DNA from: Microbacterium sp. MAH-37
GTDB taxonomy: Bacteria > Actinomycetota > Actinomycetes > Actinomycetales > Microbacteriaceae
DNA: 64,000 nt
Reading direction: 5' to 3'
NCBI RefSeq assembly: GCF_009758255.1
Contig: NZ_WSEN01000009.1
Coordinates: forward strand, 350,864-414,863
Both the position numbers and the translations under genes were made by a program. This document shows positions 42,943 to 51,263 of this stretch, in pieces. The notes beneath the pieces were generated by a model that saw only the letters and a list, made by a program, of their open reading frames with translations, ran no database searches and had not been told where the DNA came from. Positions within the stretch are counted from its first letter, which is position 1. Every line of letters starts with the position of its first letter.

Positions 42943-43785
42943 ATGGCCGATTTCACGACGATCGCGAGCGATTTGTACGCCCTCGCTCCGGCTGCCTTCA
43001 TCGCCGCGCGCAATGCGCGCGCCTCCGATGAGGCGGATGCTGCGCTGGCGAAGCGGATCCGCACGCTCCCGAAGCCGTCGGTCGCCGCGTGGGTGGTGAA
43101 CGTGTTCGCGCACGAGCGGGCGGACCGGCTCGCCCAGGTGCTGCTGCTCGCCGAGGAGCTGCGTGAGGCGCAGGACGATCTCGATGCCGCGGCGCTCGCG
43201 AAGCTGGGGCGAGACCGGCGCGCGCTGACCCGCCAGCTCGCGCAGGAGGCGGTGGGGCTGGCCTCCGATCGCGGTGAGCGGGTCACGGCGTCGACGGCGG
43301 AGGCTGTGCAGCGGACGATCTCGGCGGCGTTCTTCGATCCGGATGCCGCCGCGGCGGTGGCATCCGGCCGGCTGGTGCGCGAGCTGTCCAGCGACCCCGT
43401 CGATCTGGAGGCGGTCGTCGGTGGTGGGGCGCCGGCACCCGCTGCCGTCAAGGAGGTGCCCGCCGACGAGGTGCGCGCTCGGCGCGAGCGCAAGGAGGCC
43501 GAGAAGGCGGTGCGCGAGGCCGAGAAGGAGAGGGACCGGGCGGAGAAGGAGCTGTCGCGGGTCGCGGCTTCGCGGGCCGAGGCCGAGGAGCGGGTGGAGC
43601 GGCTCGAGGCGCGGGCTGCGGAGTTGGCCAAGGAGCTCGAGCGGGTGCACGCGGAAGCGGAGAGAGAGCGGGCATCTGCCGAGGCGTTGACTGAGCGACA
43701 GCGAGCTGCCGACGATCGACACGCCGAAGCGGAGATGGCGCTTCAGCGGGCCCTTCGCGGAGCGGCGGAGAAGGCCGAGCGCTAG
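42943..43785 (+). CDS. Hypothetical protein with C-terminal coiled coil
   Basis: 280-aa cytosolic protein. The N-terminal 150 residues form a conserved-looking helical domain (DLYALAPAAFIAARNARA, TLPKPSVAAWVVNVFAHE); residues about 175-275 are a long heptad-rich coiled coil of Glu, Arg and Lys (KEAEKAVREAEKERDRAEK). Proteins of this type occur widely in actinobacteria without an assigned function. The ATG is fixed by the -10 box 7 nt upstream. Confidence 0.7.
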   Translation: MADFTTIASDLYALAPAAFIAARNARASDEADAALAKRIRTLPKPSVAAWVVNVFAHERADRLAQVLLLAEELREAQDDLDAAALAKLGRDRRALTRQLAQEAVGLASDRGERVTASTAEAVQRTISAAFFDPDAAAAVASGRLVRELSSDPVDLEAVVGGGAPAPAAVKEVPADEVRARRERKEAEKAVREAEKERDRAEKELSRVAASRAEAEERVERLEARAAELAKELERVHAEAERERASAEALTERQRAADDRHAEAEMALQRALRGAAEKAER

Positions 43786-43799
43786 CCCGGCAGCGTCGA

Positions 43800-44582
43800 T
43801 CACGCCACCGAGGGCGAATCGTTGCGAGTGCTCAGTCGTGACGGGGGCATGCCGAACTCCCGAGCGAACGCGACGGAGAACGCTGAGGGCGATGAATAGC
43901 CGAGATCGGTCGCCACCTGGGACACGGAACGATGGCGCAGCATCGGGATGGCGGCGAGCAGCAGCGCGCGAACGCGCCATGACGCTGGGCTCATTCCCAC
44001 CTCAGCGCTGAAGTGGCGGGTCAGTGTGCGCTCGCTCATGCCGACGGTCCGTGCCCAGGCCGCGTTGCTCACCGACGCATCGGGAGCGGCCAGGAAAGAC
44101 CGGCACAGGGCGGCGAACGGCGCCTGGATCGGGAGCGGCACATGCAAAGGCGTCTCGGGCAGCGCCGCAAGCTCGTGCAGGATCAGCGCGACGAGTGCAC
44201 CCTCCCGATCCACGGCAGAGTACTCCCCCTCGATGTCGGAGGCGGCGAGCAGCAGCTCACGCAGCATCGGCCCCACACCCACCACACGGCAGGACGCCGG
44301 CCACCATGGCACGGCCGCCGGCTCGATGTAGAGACTCGAGGTCTGCACGTCGAGCATGCGCACCTGGTGTCGCGTCCGCGGCGGGATCAGCACGCCGCGC
44401 TCGCCCGGGACCGTCCACGCACCGTCATCGGTCTCCACCAGCATCGTCCCAGTAGCTGCGTACAGGAACTGCGCCCGTCGATGCTCATGCCAGCGCAGAA
44501 GATACCCAGGCGGGTAGTCGGTGGCGATGGGCAGCACAGGCACCGGTAGCTCGTCTACCGCCGCCAGCGACACGTTTCGCAC
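43800..44582 (-). CDS. AraC-family regulator with cupin sensor domain
   Basis: 260-aa regulator: N-terminal cupin (LRWHEHRRAQFLYAATGTML, VPGERGVLIPPRTRHQV with metal-type His residues) and C-terminal double HTH (VSNAAWARTVGMSERTLTRH, SQVATDLGYSSPSAFSVAFA). It matches the family of regulators beside metal or permease genes. It is divergent from a TSUP permease, which is the likely target. The GTG at 44582 lies 6 nt after TAGCAT. Confidence 0.85.
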   Translation of the reverse strand: MRNVSLAAVDELPVPVLPIATDYPPGYLLRWHEHRRAQFLYAATGTMLVETDDGAWTVPGERGVLIPPRTRHQVRMLDVQTSSLYIEPAAVPWWPASCRVVGVGPMLRELLLAASDIEGEYSAVDREGALVALILHELAALPETPLHVPLPIQAPFAALCRSFLAAPDASVSNAAWARTVGMSERTLTRHFSAEVGMSPASWRVRALLLAAIPMLRHRSVSQVATDLGYSSPSAFSVAFAREFGMPPSRLSTRNDSPSVA

Positions 44583-44588
44583 GGAACA

Positions 44589-44594
44589 ATGCTA
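44589..44594 (-). promoter_or_regulatory. -10 element (TAGCAT) for the leaderless AraC gene
   Basis: TAGCAT on the minus strand ends 6 nt before the GTG at 44582. Confidence 0.55.
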
Positions 44595-44666
44595 TTGGCT
44601 GGAACTCGCACTGATGTGCCCTCTATTCGAATGCAGGACAACACTGCCGTCGCTGTACTGGGTTGA

Positions 44667-45458
44667 GTGATATTCCTCCTCGTCCTCATCGGCGTTCTCA
44701 CCGGGGTCACCACGGTGCTGTTCGGATTCGGCGGCGGGTTCGTGACCGTGCCGGTGATCGTCTGGGTCGTGGCCGCGAACGGCGGGGAGGACGCCGGCCG
44801 AGTCGCGGTGGCCACTTCGGCCGTGGTGATGGTCGTGAACGCCGCGATCGCCACGTCCGCCGCTCGTCGCGACGTCCTCGTCCTGCTGCGCGGGCGCGGC
44901 CGCCTCCTCGCGCTCCTCGCAGGCGGCGGAGCGATGGGCGCGGTGATCACGCTCGGTCTGCCTCCAGACGTCGCCTCCTGGGGCTTCGTGGTCTACCTGG
45001 CTGCCACGATCGTGGATGTGCTCGTACGGCCGGGCTTCCTGCGGCCCTCACGGGCAGCCCTCGGCTCAGGACCACCGATCCCGGACCTGCTGGGTGCCCC
45101 GATCGGCGCCATCGCCGCGCTTCTCGGCGTCGGGGGCAGCATCATGACCGTTCCCCTGCTGCGACGCTCAGGACTTCCGATGGGCGTCGCCGCCACACTG
45201 GCCAACCCGATGACGCTCGCCATCAGCATCCCCGCAACCCTCGTCTTCCTCACCGCCAGCGGCCACGCTTCATCCGGCGGCGTGCTGATGATCGGCGTCG
45301 TGGATGCGGGTGCCGCCGGACTTCTGCTGCTGGGCGCTGTGCCGGCGATCCTGATGCTGCGGCACTGGCCGCCGCGCATCCCTGATCGTCTCCATGCATG
45401 GGCCTACCTGGCTCTGCTCCTCGCCGCGGCGCTCGCGATGGTCGCGCGGATCGCTTGA
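44667..45458 (+). CDS. TSUP-family permease (TauE/SafE type)
   Basis: 263-aa membrane protein with about eight helices in two repeats; each repeat begins with a Gly-rich GFGGGFVTVPVIV or LLGVGGSIMTVPLL motif. TSUP proteins export or import sulfite, sulfoacetate or other organosulfur or small carboxylates; the substrate is not shown. The GTG at 44667 is the only good start at the first helix; it has neither a -10 box nor a clear ribosome site close by. Divergent from the AraC regulator. Confidence 0.85.
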   Translation: MIFLLVLIGVLTGVTTVLFGFGGGFVTVPVIVWVVAANGGEDAGRVAVATSAVVMVVNAAIATSAARRDVLVLLRGRGRLLALLAGGGAMGAVITLGLPPDVASWGFVVYLAATIVDVLVRPGFLRPSRAALGSGPPIPDLLGAPIGAIAALLGVGGSIMTVPLLRRSGLPMGVAATLANPMTLAISIPATLVFLTASGHASSGGVLMIGVVDAGAAGLLLLGAVPAILMLRHWPPRIPDRLHAWAYLALLLAAALAMVARIA

Positions 45459-45796
45459 GCGGGAGGATCCTCCGCAAGCAGCTGTCTCGATCGATTGACA
45501 ACGATCGCGGTAGACCGAGCCTAGCCATCGAACTGCCGGTGGCGTGTCCGGGGGATCGAACCTGCGGTCGCGGCGCCAAGGAACTGATGTCGACGAGCGA
45601 CCTCATAGCCGTGTTTGAACGACAGCTTCAGCATGGCGGCGCCGATCCGGCGACCATCAGCAGGAAACGCCATCGTCTAGGCATGACGCATGCCGATGGA
45701 GACGACGAACCCGTCGCGCGGGTTGCGCAGCGCCTGCTCGGCTCAGGGTCGACCAGGTGGGCGAGCGCGTCCTCTCACTGCGGCTTCGGAGCTCAG
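45459..45796. other. 338-bp gap without a supported gene
   Basis: A consensus -35 (TTGACA at 45495-45500) is present but no matching -10 and start follow. A short stretch (45545-45560) reads GGGGGATCGAACCTGCGGTC, like the T-arm side of a minus-strand tRNA, but no cloverleaf can be built. An open frame from ATG 45587 has codons unlike the neighbours and runs antisense into the desaturase. I annotate nothing here. Confidence 0.5.
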
Positions 45797-46894
45797 TCAG
45801 TTCGTGGTGAGGTGTGCGCGTTGTTCGATGAGCGGGCAGGTGAAGACGTCCCGTTCTCCGAGTCCGACGCGGTTGATGTATCTGATGACGATTGCGTAGG
45901 AGGCGAACAGTCCGGTCTCGGTGTACGGCACGTCGTGGGCATGGCAGTAGTCCGCGATGATCGGCGCCGCGCGGCGCAGGTGCGGGCGGGGCATCGAGGG
46001 GAACAAATGATGCTCGATTTGGTAGTTCAGCCCGCCCATGGCGATGTCGAGGAACCGGGCGCCTCGGATGTTCCTGCTCATCATCACCTGCCGCCGCAGG
46101 AAGTCCAGCTTCATCTCACGTGGTACGACGGGCATTCCTTTGTGGTTGGGCGCGAAGGACACGCCCATGTAGAACCCGAACAGCCCCAGCTGCACCGCCA
46201 GGAAGACGAAGGCGATTCCCGGCGAGAGCACGATGACCACCAGCACCAGGTAGCCGCCCATCCTCAGCGCGAGGAACGTGATCTCCACCCAGCGCCGCTC
46301 CAGGCGTCCGCGGGCGAAGACACGGCGCACGCTCGACGCGTGAAGCGAGATCCCTTCGAAGAACAGGATCGGGAAGAACAGCAGCCCCTGATGCGCACGC
46401 AGCCATGTGATCGCCGGGTTGTGCTGACGGGCCGCTGTCTCAGCAGTGACGGCGATGACGGGCAGCTCGATGTCGGGATCGGATCCGAGCTTGTTGGGAT
46501 TGGCATGGTGCCTTGTGTGCTTGTGCTGCCACCATCCGTAGCTCATGCCGACCAGCAAGTCACCGAGGACCAGGCTGATCCAATCGTTCCAGCGGCCGGA
46601 CACGAAGATCTGTCGATGCGCGGCGTCGTGGCCGAGGAACGCGATCTGCGTGAAGACGATGGCGAGGACCGCGGCGGTGAAGAGCTGCCACCAGGTGTCC
46701 CCGATCCACACGAAGGCGCCGAGGCAGATGGCGAGCACGAGTGGTGCGCCGACGAGTTTCGACCAGTAGTAGCCGTAGCGCCGGCGCAGCAGCCCGCGGG
46801 CGCGGATCTGCTGGGCCAGCTCGGTGAACGTGCTCGATCCGCGCGTCCCGCTTTCGCGGGGTCGCGTGCGGATCGTCGGACGGATGCCGTCCAT
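45797..46894 (-). CDS. Fatty-acid desaturase (membrane di-iron type)
   Basis: 365-aa membrane desaturase that inserts a double bond in acyl chains using O2 and a di-iron centre. The three histidine boxes are HDAAH, HKHTRHH and QIEHHLFP, with four or so helices between. The last box with QxxHH is typical of acyl-lipid front-end (delta-6-like) desaturases. The ATG at 46894 has GGAGAGAAG upstream. It follows a 172-aa gene by 23 nt and probably shares its promoter block, which is also copied before the gene at 47894. Confidence 0.9.
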   Translation of the reverse strand: MDGIRPTIRTRPRESGTRGSSTFTELAQQIRARGLLRRRYGYYWSKLVGAPLVLAICLGAFVWIGDTWWQLFTAAVLAIVFTQIAFLGHDAAHRQIFVSGRWNDWISLVLGDLLVGMSYGWWQHKHTRHHANPNKLGSDPDIELPVIAVTAETAARQHNPAITWLRAHQGLLFFPILFFEGISLHASSVRRVFARGRLERRWVEITFLALRMGGYLVLVVIVLSPGIAFVFLAVQLGLFGFYMGVSFAPNHKGMPVVPREMKLDFLRRQVMMSRNIRGARFLDIAMGGLNYQIEHHLFPSMPRPHLRRAAPIIADYCHAHDVPYTETGLFASYAIVIRYINRVGLGERDVFTCPLIEQRAHLTTN

Positions 46895-46917
46895 GATGGC
46901 TTCTCTCCGGCGTCGTC

Positions 46918-47436
46918 CTAAGTGCGGACGGCGCCTCCTTCTTCGAACCAATCGGCGATGCGCGCGTCGTCATCGGACGGAGCCTCAACCGAGCGACTGG
47001 CGAAAGTGATGGAATCGGCGAGGGCGGCGACGGCCGCCGCGCGCTCCTGTTCGCGGTCCGAGGCGTCCTGGTGCCGGTGGGCTGCGATCATCCGCTCGGA
47101 TTGAAGGCCGGCGCTGATCTCGCCGAGCAGAGTGGCGAGCACCGCGCCGAGCCCGTCCCGGAGTTCTTCCAGGTTGGTATTCGCGATCTCAAGTCGCCGA
47201 TCAGCGACGTGCAGTTCGACGGTCGGGAATCCGTTCGCTGCCAGGTACGCGCGCGTCTCGTTTCCTTGGATCGCCGCGACCTCGTCTCGATCCGTCTTGC
47301 GCGTGAACACCGCTTCCACGGTGTAGCGGTCCGGCGCCTCGTCTGTGAGAAGCGTCGCCGGGAGCGAGCCGACGAGGACGGAACCCAGTCCCAGCAGTCC
47401 AGGGTCTTTCCCTGCGATCTTCACTTGTGTGTTCAT
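46918..47436 (-). CDS. Hypothetical protein upstream of the desaturase
   Basis: 172-aa cytosolic protein with an alpha/beta N-terminal part (RYTVEAVFTRKTDRDEVAAI, FPTVELHVADRRLEIAN) and a helical C-terminus rich in Ala, Asp and Arg. No family recognised. The ATG at 47436 lies 6 nt after TACCGT; an in-frame ATG at 47460 is inside the conserved promoter block. It shares a transcript with the desaturase. Confidence 0.65.
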   Translation of the reverse strand: MNTQVKIAGKDPGLLGLGSVLVGSLPATLLTDEAPDRYTVEAVFTRKTDRDEVAAIQGNETRAYLAANGFPTVELHVADRRLEIANTNLEELRDGLGAVLATLLGEISAGLQSERMIAAHRHQDASDREQERAAAVAALADSITFASRSVEAPSDDDARIADWFEEGGAVRT

Positions 47437-47442
47437 GAACCG

Positions 47443-47475
47443 ACGGTACGCCTCGAACATGTGTGCGCTCACAGG
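47443..47475 (-). promoter_or_regulatory. Twin promoter block, copy A (desaturase operon)
   Basis: On the minus strand CCTGTGAGCGC, two variable bases, ACATGT, a short variable part and GCGTAC ending in the -10 TACCGT; 27 of 33 positions match copy B at 47901-47933. Contains TGTG-AGCG-CACA and ACATGT inverted repeats. The ATG starts 6 nt after TACCGT. Confidence 0.6.
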
Positions 47476-47545
47476 CAGCATTACCGGCGGGAGATGTCGA
47501 AGAGCCCTCACCGGATCGCGCGCGTCCCCATTGACCGTCATCACG

Positions 47546-47559
47546 GTGAGAGCTCTCAC
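47546..47559. promoter_or_regulatory. Perfect 14-bp palindrome GTGAGAGCTCTCAC
   Basis: Lies 110 bp upstream of the 172-aa gene start. It shares GTGAG half-sites with the twin promoter blocks and could be an operator. No other role is visible. Confidence 0.35.
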
Positions 47560-47565
47560 TCCACA

Positions 47566-47602
47566 ATGAGCCACCAGATCCTCGCGAGAATCGGTGGCTC
47601 AT
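47566..47602 (-). terminator. Terminator-like palindrome after the 82-aa gene
   Basis: A 37-nt near-perfect inverted repeat: outer arms ATGAGCCACC and GGTGGCTCAT, inner CTCGCGAG. It is placed 44 bp downstream of the 82-aa minus-strand gene. Confidence 0.65.
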
Positions 47603-47645
47603 TCGCGACACTACACCGGTCGCTGCTTCGCCGATAGTCTTTCTC

Positions 47646-47894
47646 TCAGCCGCGCTCATCAGGGCGCTGCGAGGCGATGTGTTTCGGTTTTGACGCCCGT
47701 ACCCGATCCTCGAGATCCGCGCGCGCCGCGGTCTCCGCGGTTGCCGAGTACGGGTGCCAGTGCAACCCCACGGCATGATCCCAGCTGGTGTCCCCCTCAC
47801 TGGGGGCGCGCGGACGGCGCTCGACTCCGCCGTCGCTCGTGTGTGTGGTCGTTTCGCGGTCGGCATCCTCTTCAGACAAACTCTTACTGTTCAT
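47646..47894 (-). CDS. Small hypothetical protein under the twin promoter
   Basis: 82-aa hydrophilic protein (MNSKSLSEEDADRETTTHT onwards) with a GLHWHPYSATAETAARADL segment and a basic/acidic tail; no membrane segment and no known family. The ATG at 47894 lies 6 nt after TACGGT, the -10 of promoter copy B. It is the first gene of its transcript and is followed by a strong hairpin. Co-regulation with the desaturase operon is implied by the promoter copy. Confidence 0.6.
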   Translation of the reverse strand: MNSKSLSEEDADRETTTHTSDGGVERRPRAPSEGDTSWDHAVGLHWHPYSATAETAARADLEDRVRASKPKHIASQRPDERG

Positions 47895-47900
47895 TTGCTG

Positions 47901-47933
47901 ACCGTACGCGTCCGACATGTACGCGCTCACAGG
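47901..47933 (-). promoter_or_regulatory. Twin promoter block, copy B (82-aa gene)
   Basis: Matches copy A at 27 of 33 positions, including CCTGTGAGCGC, ACATGT and GCGTAC. The -10 is TACGGT (47901-47906), 6 nt before the ATG. Confidence 0.6.
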
Positions 47934-48001
47934 TTCGAGACGGGCGGAGACCCTCTTGCCGTGAATCTGTCCGGTTCTCGCCGTTCGCCTGGGATGACGC
48001 G

Positions 48002-48007
48002 TATGGT
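48002..48007 (+). promoter_or_regulatory. -10 element (TATGGT) for the 54-aa membrane peptide
   Basis: TATGGT ends 7 nt before the ATG at 48015; preceded by GCG as in the twin blocks, but the rest of those blocks is absent. Confidence 0.5.
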
Positions 48008-48014
48008 GGGGACC

Positions 48015-48179
48015 ATGTGGACAGTACTCGTGATCCTGCTTGTGGCATGGGTGGTGCTGTCAGTCGTCGGATTCGTTTTCCAGGGTCTGCTGTGGCTGGC
48101 CATCATCGGAATCGTGCTCTTCGTCGGCACGCTCATCTTCGGAATCCTCCGTCAACGGGCCAAGCGCACGGCAGCCTGA
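48015..48179 (+). CDS. Small two-helix membrane protein
   Basis: 54-aa hydrophobic peptide: one long or two short membrane helices (WTVLVILLVAWVVLSVVGFV, LLWLAIIGIVLFVGTLIFGI) and a positive tail RQRAKRTAA. Resembles small hydrophobic proteins common in actinobacteria, of unknown function. The convergent lipid kinase ends 6 nt away. Confidence 0.65.
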   Translation: MWTVLVILLVAWVVLSVVGFVFQGLLWLAIIGIVLFVGTLIFGILRQRAKRTAA

Positions 48180-48185
48180 GTCTCG

Positions 48186-49154
48186 TCAGGCAGCATCTGC
48201 CAGAGTGCAGATGTCGAGAGCTGCTGCTCTGACGGTGATCCGCGCGCGCTTGACCAGCCCGAAACTATCGCCGTCCAGTTCGATCCCCCGCGGAGCCTCG
48301 AACCGGGCGTCGAACCGCGTGCCTTGCGCGTACTCCAGCGCCCTCAGGTCCGGTGCGAGGCCGAGCATGTTCCGTCCGAACCGAGATCGGCCCGCGAGGC
48401 CGTGAAGGGTCAGGCGGGTTCCGATCCCCGCCCACCCCAGTCGACCCTTCGGACGGAACATCACCACATCCAACAGTCCGTCATCGACCTTCGCATTCGG
48501 GATCAACAGCATGTTGCCCGTAAGAGTCCCGCAGTTGCCGACGATCACCGTATGCGCACGCGTCGACCGCACATGTCCAGCGTCGACGCGATAGTCCAGC
48601 TGGAACAGACGGTTCGCGATGACCGATCGTGCAATCGGCGCCACATACGCCATCCATCCCAGGCGTTTCTTCGCCAGCACGGTCGTGTTCTCAGCCATCT
48701 CCGCATCGAGTCCGATACCGGCCATGACCAGGAACAGATGCGTGCGCCGCTCTCCGGTCTCCTTCTCGAGCTCGACCACGCCGACGTCTATCGCTCTGGT
48801 CGCTCCCGAGAACGCCGCAGCGACTGCGTCATCGACGTCATTCAACGGAAGTCCGAGGTTTCGGGCCAGGAGATTCCCGGTTCCGGCGGGCAGCAGCGCC
48901 ATCGGCGTACCAGTCCCGTGCACAACCTCGGCGACCGTCCGCACGGTGCCGTCTCCGCCGGCGACGATCATCAACGTCGGGTCGCCGGCAAGCGCGTCCT
49001 CGGCAGCACGAACCCCGGAATCCTCGCTGCTCGTCTCATACCAGCGAGACGGCTCCCAGCCGTGCGCACGCTCCTGCTCGCCAACGGCGCGGCGGATCTG
49101 GTCAAGAGGCACTTTGACCGGGTTGTACACGACCGCCGCACGCTGTGTCCGCAT
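48186..49154 (-). CDS. Diacylglycerol/lipid kinase (DagK family)
   Basis: 322-aa kinase of the DAGK catalytic family that phosphorylates diacylglycerol or a related lipid, with nucleotide motif LMIVAGGDGTVRTVAEVV and LLPAGTGNLLARNLGLP, and the family C-terminal beta-sandwich (VVMFRPKGRLGW, GIELDGDSFGLV). Recycling of diacylglycerol to phosphatidate is the usual role; the exact lipid is unknown. The ATG at 49154 lies 6 nt after TACGCT. Confidence 0.88.
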   Translation of the reverse strand: MRTQRAAVVYNPVKVPLDQIRRAVGEQERAHGWEPSRWYETSSEDSGVRAAEDALAGDPTLMIVAGGDGTVRTVAEVVHGTGTPMALLPAGTGNLLARNLGLPLNDVDDAVAAAFSGATRAIDVGVVELEKETGERRTHLFLVMAGIGLDAEMAENTTVLAKKRLGWMAYVAPIARSVIANRLFQLDYRVDAGHVRSTRAHTVIVGNCGTLTGNMLLIPNAKVDDGLLDVVMFRPKGRLGWAGIGTRLTLHGLAGRSRFGRNMLGLAPDLRALEYAQGTRFDARFEAPRGIELDGDSFGLVKRARITVRAAALDICTLADAA

Positions 49155-49160
49155 CCCCCG

Positions 49161-49166
49161 AGCGTA
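49161..49166 (-). promoter_or_regulatory. -10 element (TACGCT) for the leaderless lipid kinase
   Basis: TACGCT on the minus strand ends 6 nt before the ATG at 49154. Confidence 0.55.
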
Positions 49167-49319
49167 CGCGCGCAGACAGTGAACAGGATCAATCAGTAGC
49201 CGACCTGGAACTCAACCACAGCAACAAGATGAGCGGAATCCAATGTCTCCGCCTTGAGCCGTCTCCTCAGGCGTTGACGCCCCCAAGAAGAAGCAGCTGG
49301 GCGACGCAATGGAAGCACA

Positions 49320-49690
49320 ATGAGGAACGAGGCGGGAGCGTCGGACGCGCCGAGCTCGGCTACCTCAATGTGCGCAAGGACTTCGGCGGACGTCTGGTCA
49401 ACACCATCGATGTCGATCCGGCCCGTGCACGCTGACTATTTGGGCGTTCGAACAGTACGCGACCAACCAGCAAGGCGTCGACGAGGCGTACGCCTTCGTC
49501 TATCTGCTCGAAGACCCGTGCGCGCTCTACATGCAGCCGCCCGACAACATCCCCAGCCAACTTCGCTCAGCGTTCTTCGGCCGATTGGATGTCCGTGTCA
49601 CCGATCGCGACGTCACGGTCGACTCGCAACGCACTGAACTCAACGAAGTCCTACATGACTGGCGCACGCACAATCGGCTCAGCGCCCAGA
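49320..49690 (+). pseudogene. Decayed serine recombinase (large resolvase/invertase family)
   Basis: Two out-of-frame pieces of one recombinase. The first, in one frame to 49435, reads GYLNVRKDFGGRLVNTIDVD, the linker/Recombinase-domain motif GYLN. The second, a frame apart from 49430 on, reads LTIWAFEQYAT and then jumps to AFVYLLEDPCALYMQPPD, SAFFGRLDV, the typical C-terminal piece (LLDDPYALY...FFERIYV in intact relatives). The part between is deleted and the catalytic N-terminal domain is absent. It lies next to tRNA-Pro and looks like the relic of an integrated element. Confidence 0.7.
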
Positions 49691-49707
49691 CCCACGCCCA
49701 CCAAAAC

Positions 49708-49745
49708 GAAGAGAGCCTCCCGCGATCTCGCGGAAGGCTCTCTTC
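49708..49745 (-). terminator. Hairpin terminator for tRNA-Pro
   Basis: GAAGAGAGCCT pairs with AGGCTCTCTTC, with CCGCGA/TCGCGG inside. On the minus strand it is followed by TTCGTTTT. It is 47 bp downstream of the tRNA 3' end. Confidence 0.7.
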
Positions 49746-49792
49746 AGACCTGTACCGACTTACTCAGTCCAAAGGTTCGAATAAGCCTGTAG

Positions 49793-49869
<77 letters not shown>

Positions 49870-49977
49870 TGGACGACCGCGCTTCCGCGCGGGCAACTCC
49901 ATTATCCTAGCCGACCCGAACGGCCATCGCGAACCACCGCCGGCCCGGGCGTGGTGGCCGATGTCCGTGACCCGGCG

Positions 49978-49983
49978 TAGCGT
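49978..49983 (+). promoter_or_regulatory. -10 element (TAGCGT) for the leaderless GNAT gene
   Basis: TAGCGT ends 6 nt before the ATG at 49990. Confidence 0.55.
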
Positions 49984-49989
49984 GCTGAC

Positions 49990-50574
49990 ATGGTCACGAT
50001 CACCACGGAACGCGCGACGGTCGAACGGTGGGACGACGTGCAGCACTCCCTCACGGGCGGCGGCGACGGAGCATCCTGTCAGTGCATCTGGCCGATGCTG
50101 CGCAACAAGGACTGGGACGCGACGAACCTCGATCAGCGCCGCGACATGCTCCACGACGAGATCGCGGATGGCCCGCCGCCCGGCATCGTCGCCTATGTCG
50201 ACGGAGAACCGGCCGGATGGATCCGCATCGGCCCGCGCACTCGCCAGGTGCGCCTGGCCCATACGAAGGCGATCGTCGCCGCGACATCCGAGCCGTTCGA
50301 CGATGACAGTGTCTGGGCGGTGAGCTGCTTCGTCGTGCGCCGCGAGCATCGCAACAAGGGCGTGAACGCCGCGCTGCTCGACGCGGCCGTCACATACGCC
50401 AAGGAATCCGGCGCACGCCTGGTCGAGGCGTACCCGGTCGACACCGGCGGAGCGAAGGGACGCAGCAACGACCTCTTCCACGGCGTGCTGACGACGTTCC
50501 TCGACGCAGGATTCCACCAGGTAGGTGAGCTGAAACCCGGCCGCCCGCTGGTCACGCGCGAGTTCTCGCACTGA
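49990..50574 (+). CDS. GNAT-family N-acetyltransferase
   Basis: 194-aa acetyltransferase: the acetyl-CoA-binding region is WAVSCFVVRREHRNKGVNAA (R/Q-x-x-G-x-G/A core as RNKGV) followed by AYPVDTGG. The N-terminal CQCIWPML is typical of the subfamily with a cysteine-rich start. The substrate is unknown. The ATG is set by the -10 box 6 nt upstream. Confidence 0.8.
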   Translation: MVTITTERATVERWDDVQHSLTGGGDGASCQCIWPMLRNKDWDATNLDQRRDMLHDEIADGPPPGIVAYVDGEPAGWIRIGPRTRQVRLAHTKAIVAATSEPFDDDSVWAVSCFVVRREHRNKGVNAALLDAAVTYAKESGARLVEAYPVDTGGAKGRSNDLFHGVLTTFLDAGFHQVGELKPGRPLVTREFSH

Positions 50575-50585
50575 CGGCACGGCAA

Positions 50586-50591
50586 TACGAT
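50586..50591 (+). promoter_or_regulatory. -10 element (TACGAT) for the leaderless YhhN gene
   Basis: TACGAT ends 6 nt before the ATG at 50598; the GGAAGG in between is too near the start to be a ribosome site. Confidence 0.5.
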
Positions 50592-50597
50592 GGAAGG

Positions 50598-51263
50598 ATG
50601 CCGCGACGCACCGCCGCCCGCCTGCTGATCTGGGTGCCCTACATCGCTCTCTCCGTCATCCACGTGATCGCGCTGGCGACGGAGAGCGACCTCGCCGCTC
50701 CGACGAAGATGACGCTGATGCCTCTTCTCGCACTGCCCGTGCTGTTCGAGGCCCCGCGGCTGCGACCGCGATCGGTGCTGGCCCTTCTGCTGGCAGCTCT
50801 GCTGTTCTCGTGGTTCGGTGACGAGGCCGGTGCCTTCTTCCCGTGGGGGCCCGAGCTGCCGCTGATGCTGCTGTTCTTCGGCATCGCACACGTGGCCTAC
50901 ATCGTGCTGTTTGCGAAGTATCTGCGAGTCCGTCGCATCCCGTGGTGGACGCTGATCTACGCGGTCTGGTGGGTCGGGATGCTCGTGATCCTCGGCCCGT
51001 CGATCGGCGCGCTCATCTTCGCGGTCGCGGCCTACGGACTGGTGCTCGCCGGGACCGCGACGATGGCGGCGCGCTGCCATCGTCTGATCACCGTCGGCGG
51101 AGTGTTCTTCCTCACCAGCGACTCGATCCTCGCGTTCCGACTCTTCCTGCCCGACGCGATGCCGCAGTGGACCAGCCCGGCCGTCATGCTCACCTACACG
51201 CTCGGCCAAGGTCTGATCGTCGCCGGCGCACTCATCGCCGCACGCTCTCGGAGGGAATCATGA
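50598..51263 (+). CDS. YhhN/TMEM86-family membrane protein
   Basis: 221-aa protein with about eight helices and the YhhN motifs SWFGDEAGAF (in helix 3-4) and LTSDSILAFRLF near the end. Eukaryotic TMEM86B is a lysoplasmalogenase; bacterial relatives are not proven. The stop overlaps the following S4 gene by 4 nt (ATGA). Confidence 0.85.
   Translation: MPRRTAARLLIWVPYIALSVIHVIALATESDLAAPTKMTLMPLLALPVLFEAPRLRPRSVLALLLAALLFSWFGDEAGAFFPWGPELPLMLLFFGIAHVAYIVLFAKYLRVRRIPWWTLIYAVWWVGMLVILGPSIGALIFAVAAYGLVLAGTATMAARCHRLITVGGVFFLTSDSILAFRLFLPDAMPQWTSPAVMLTYTLGQGLIVAGALIAARSRRES

Noticed and set aside
45540..45575. tRNA-like string GGGGGATCGAACCTGCGG
   Set aside because: Only a T-arm-like stretch; no acceptor, D-arm or anticodon stem can be found around it.
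45587..45900. Open frame from ATG 45587 as a gene
   Set aside because: Codon pattern unlike neighbours and it overlaps the desaturase antisense.
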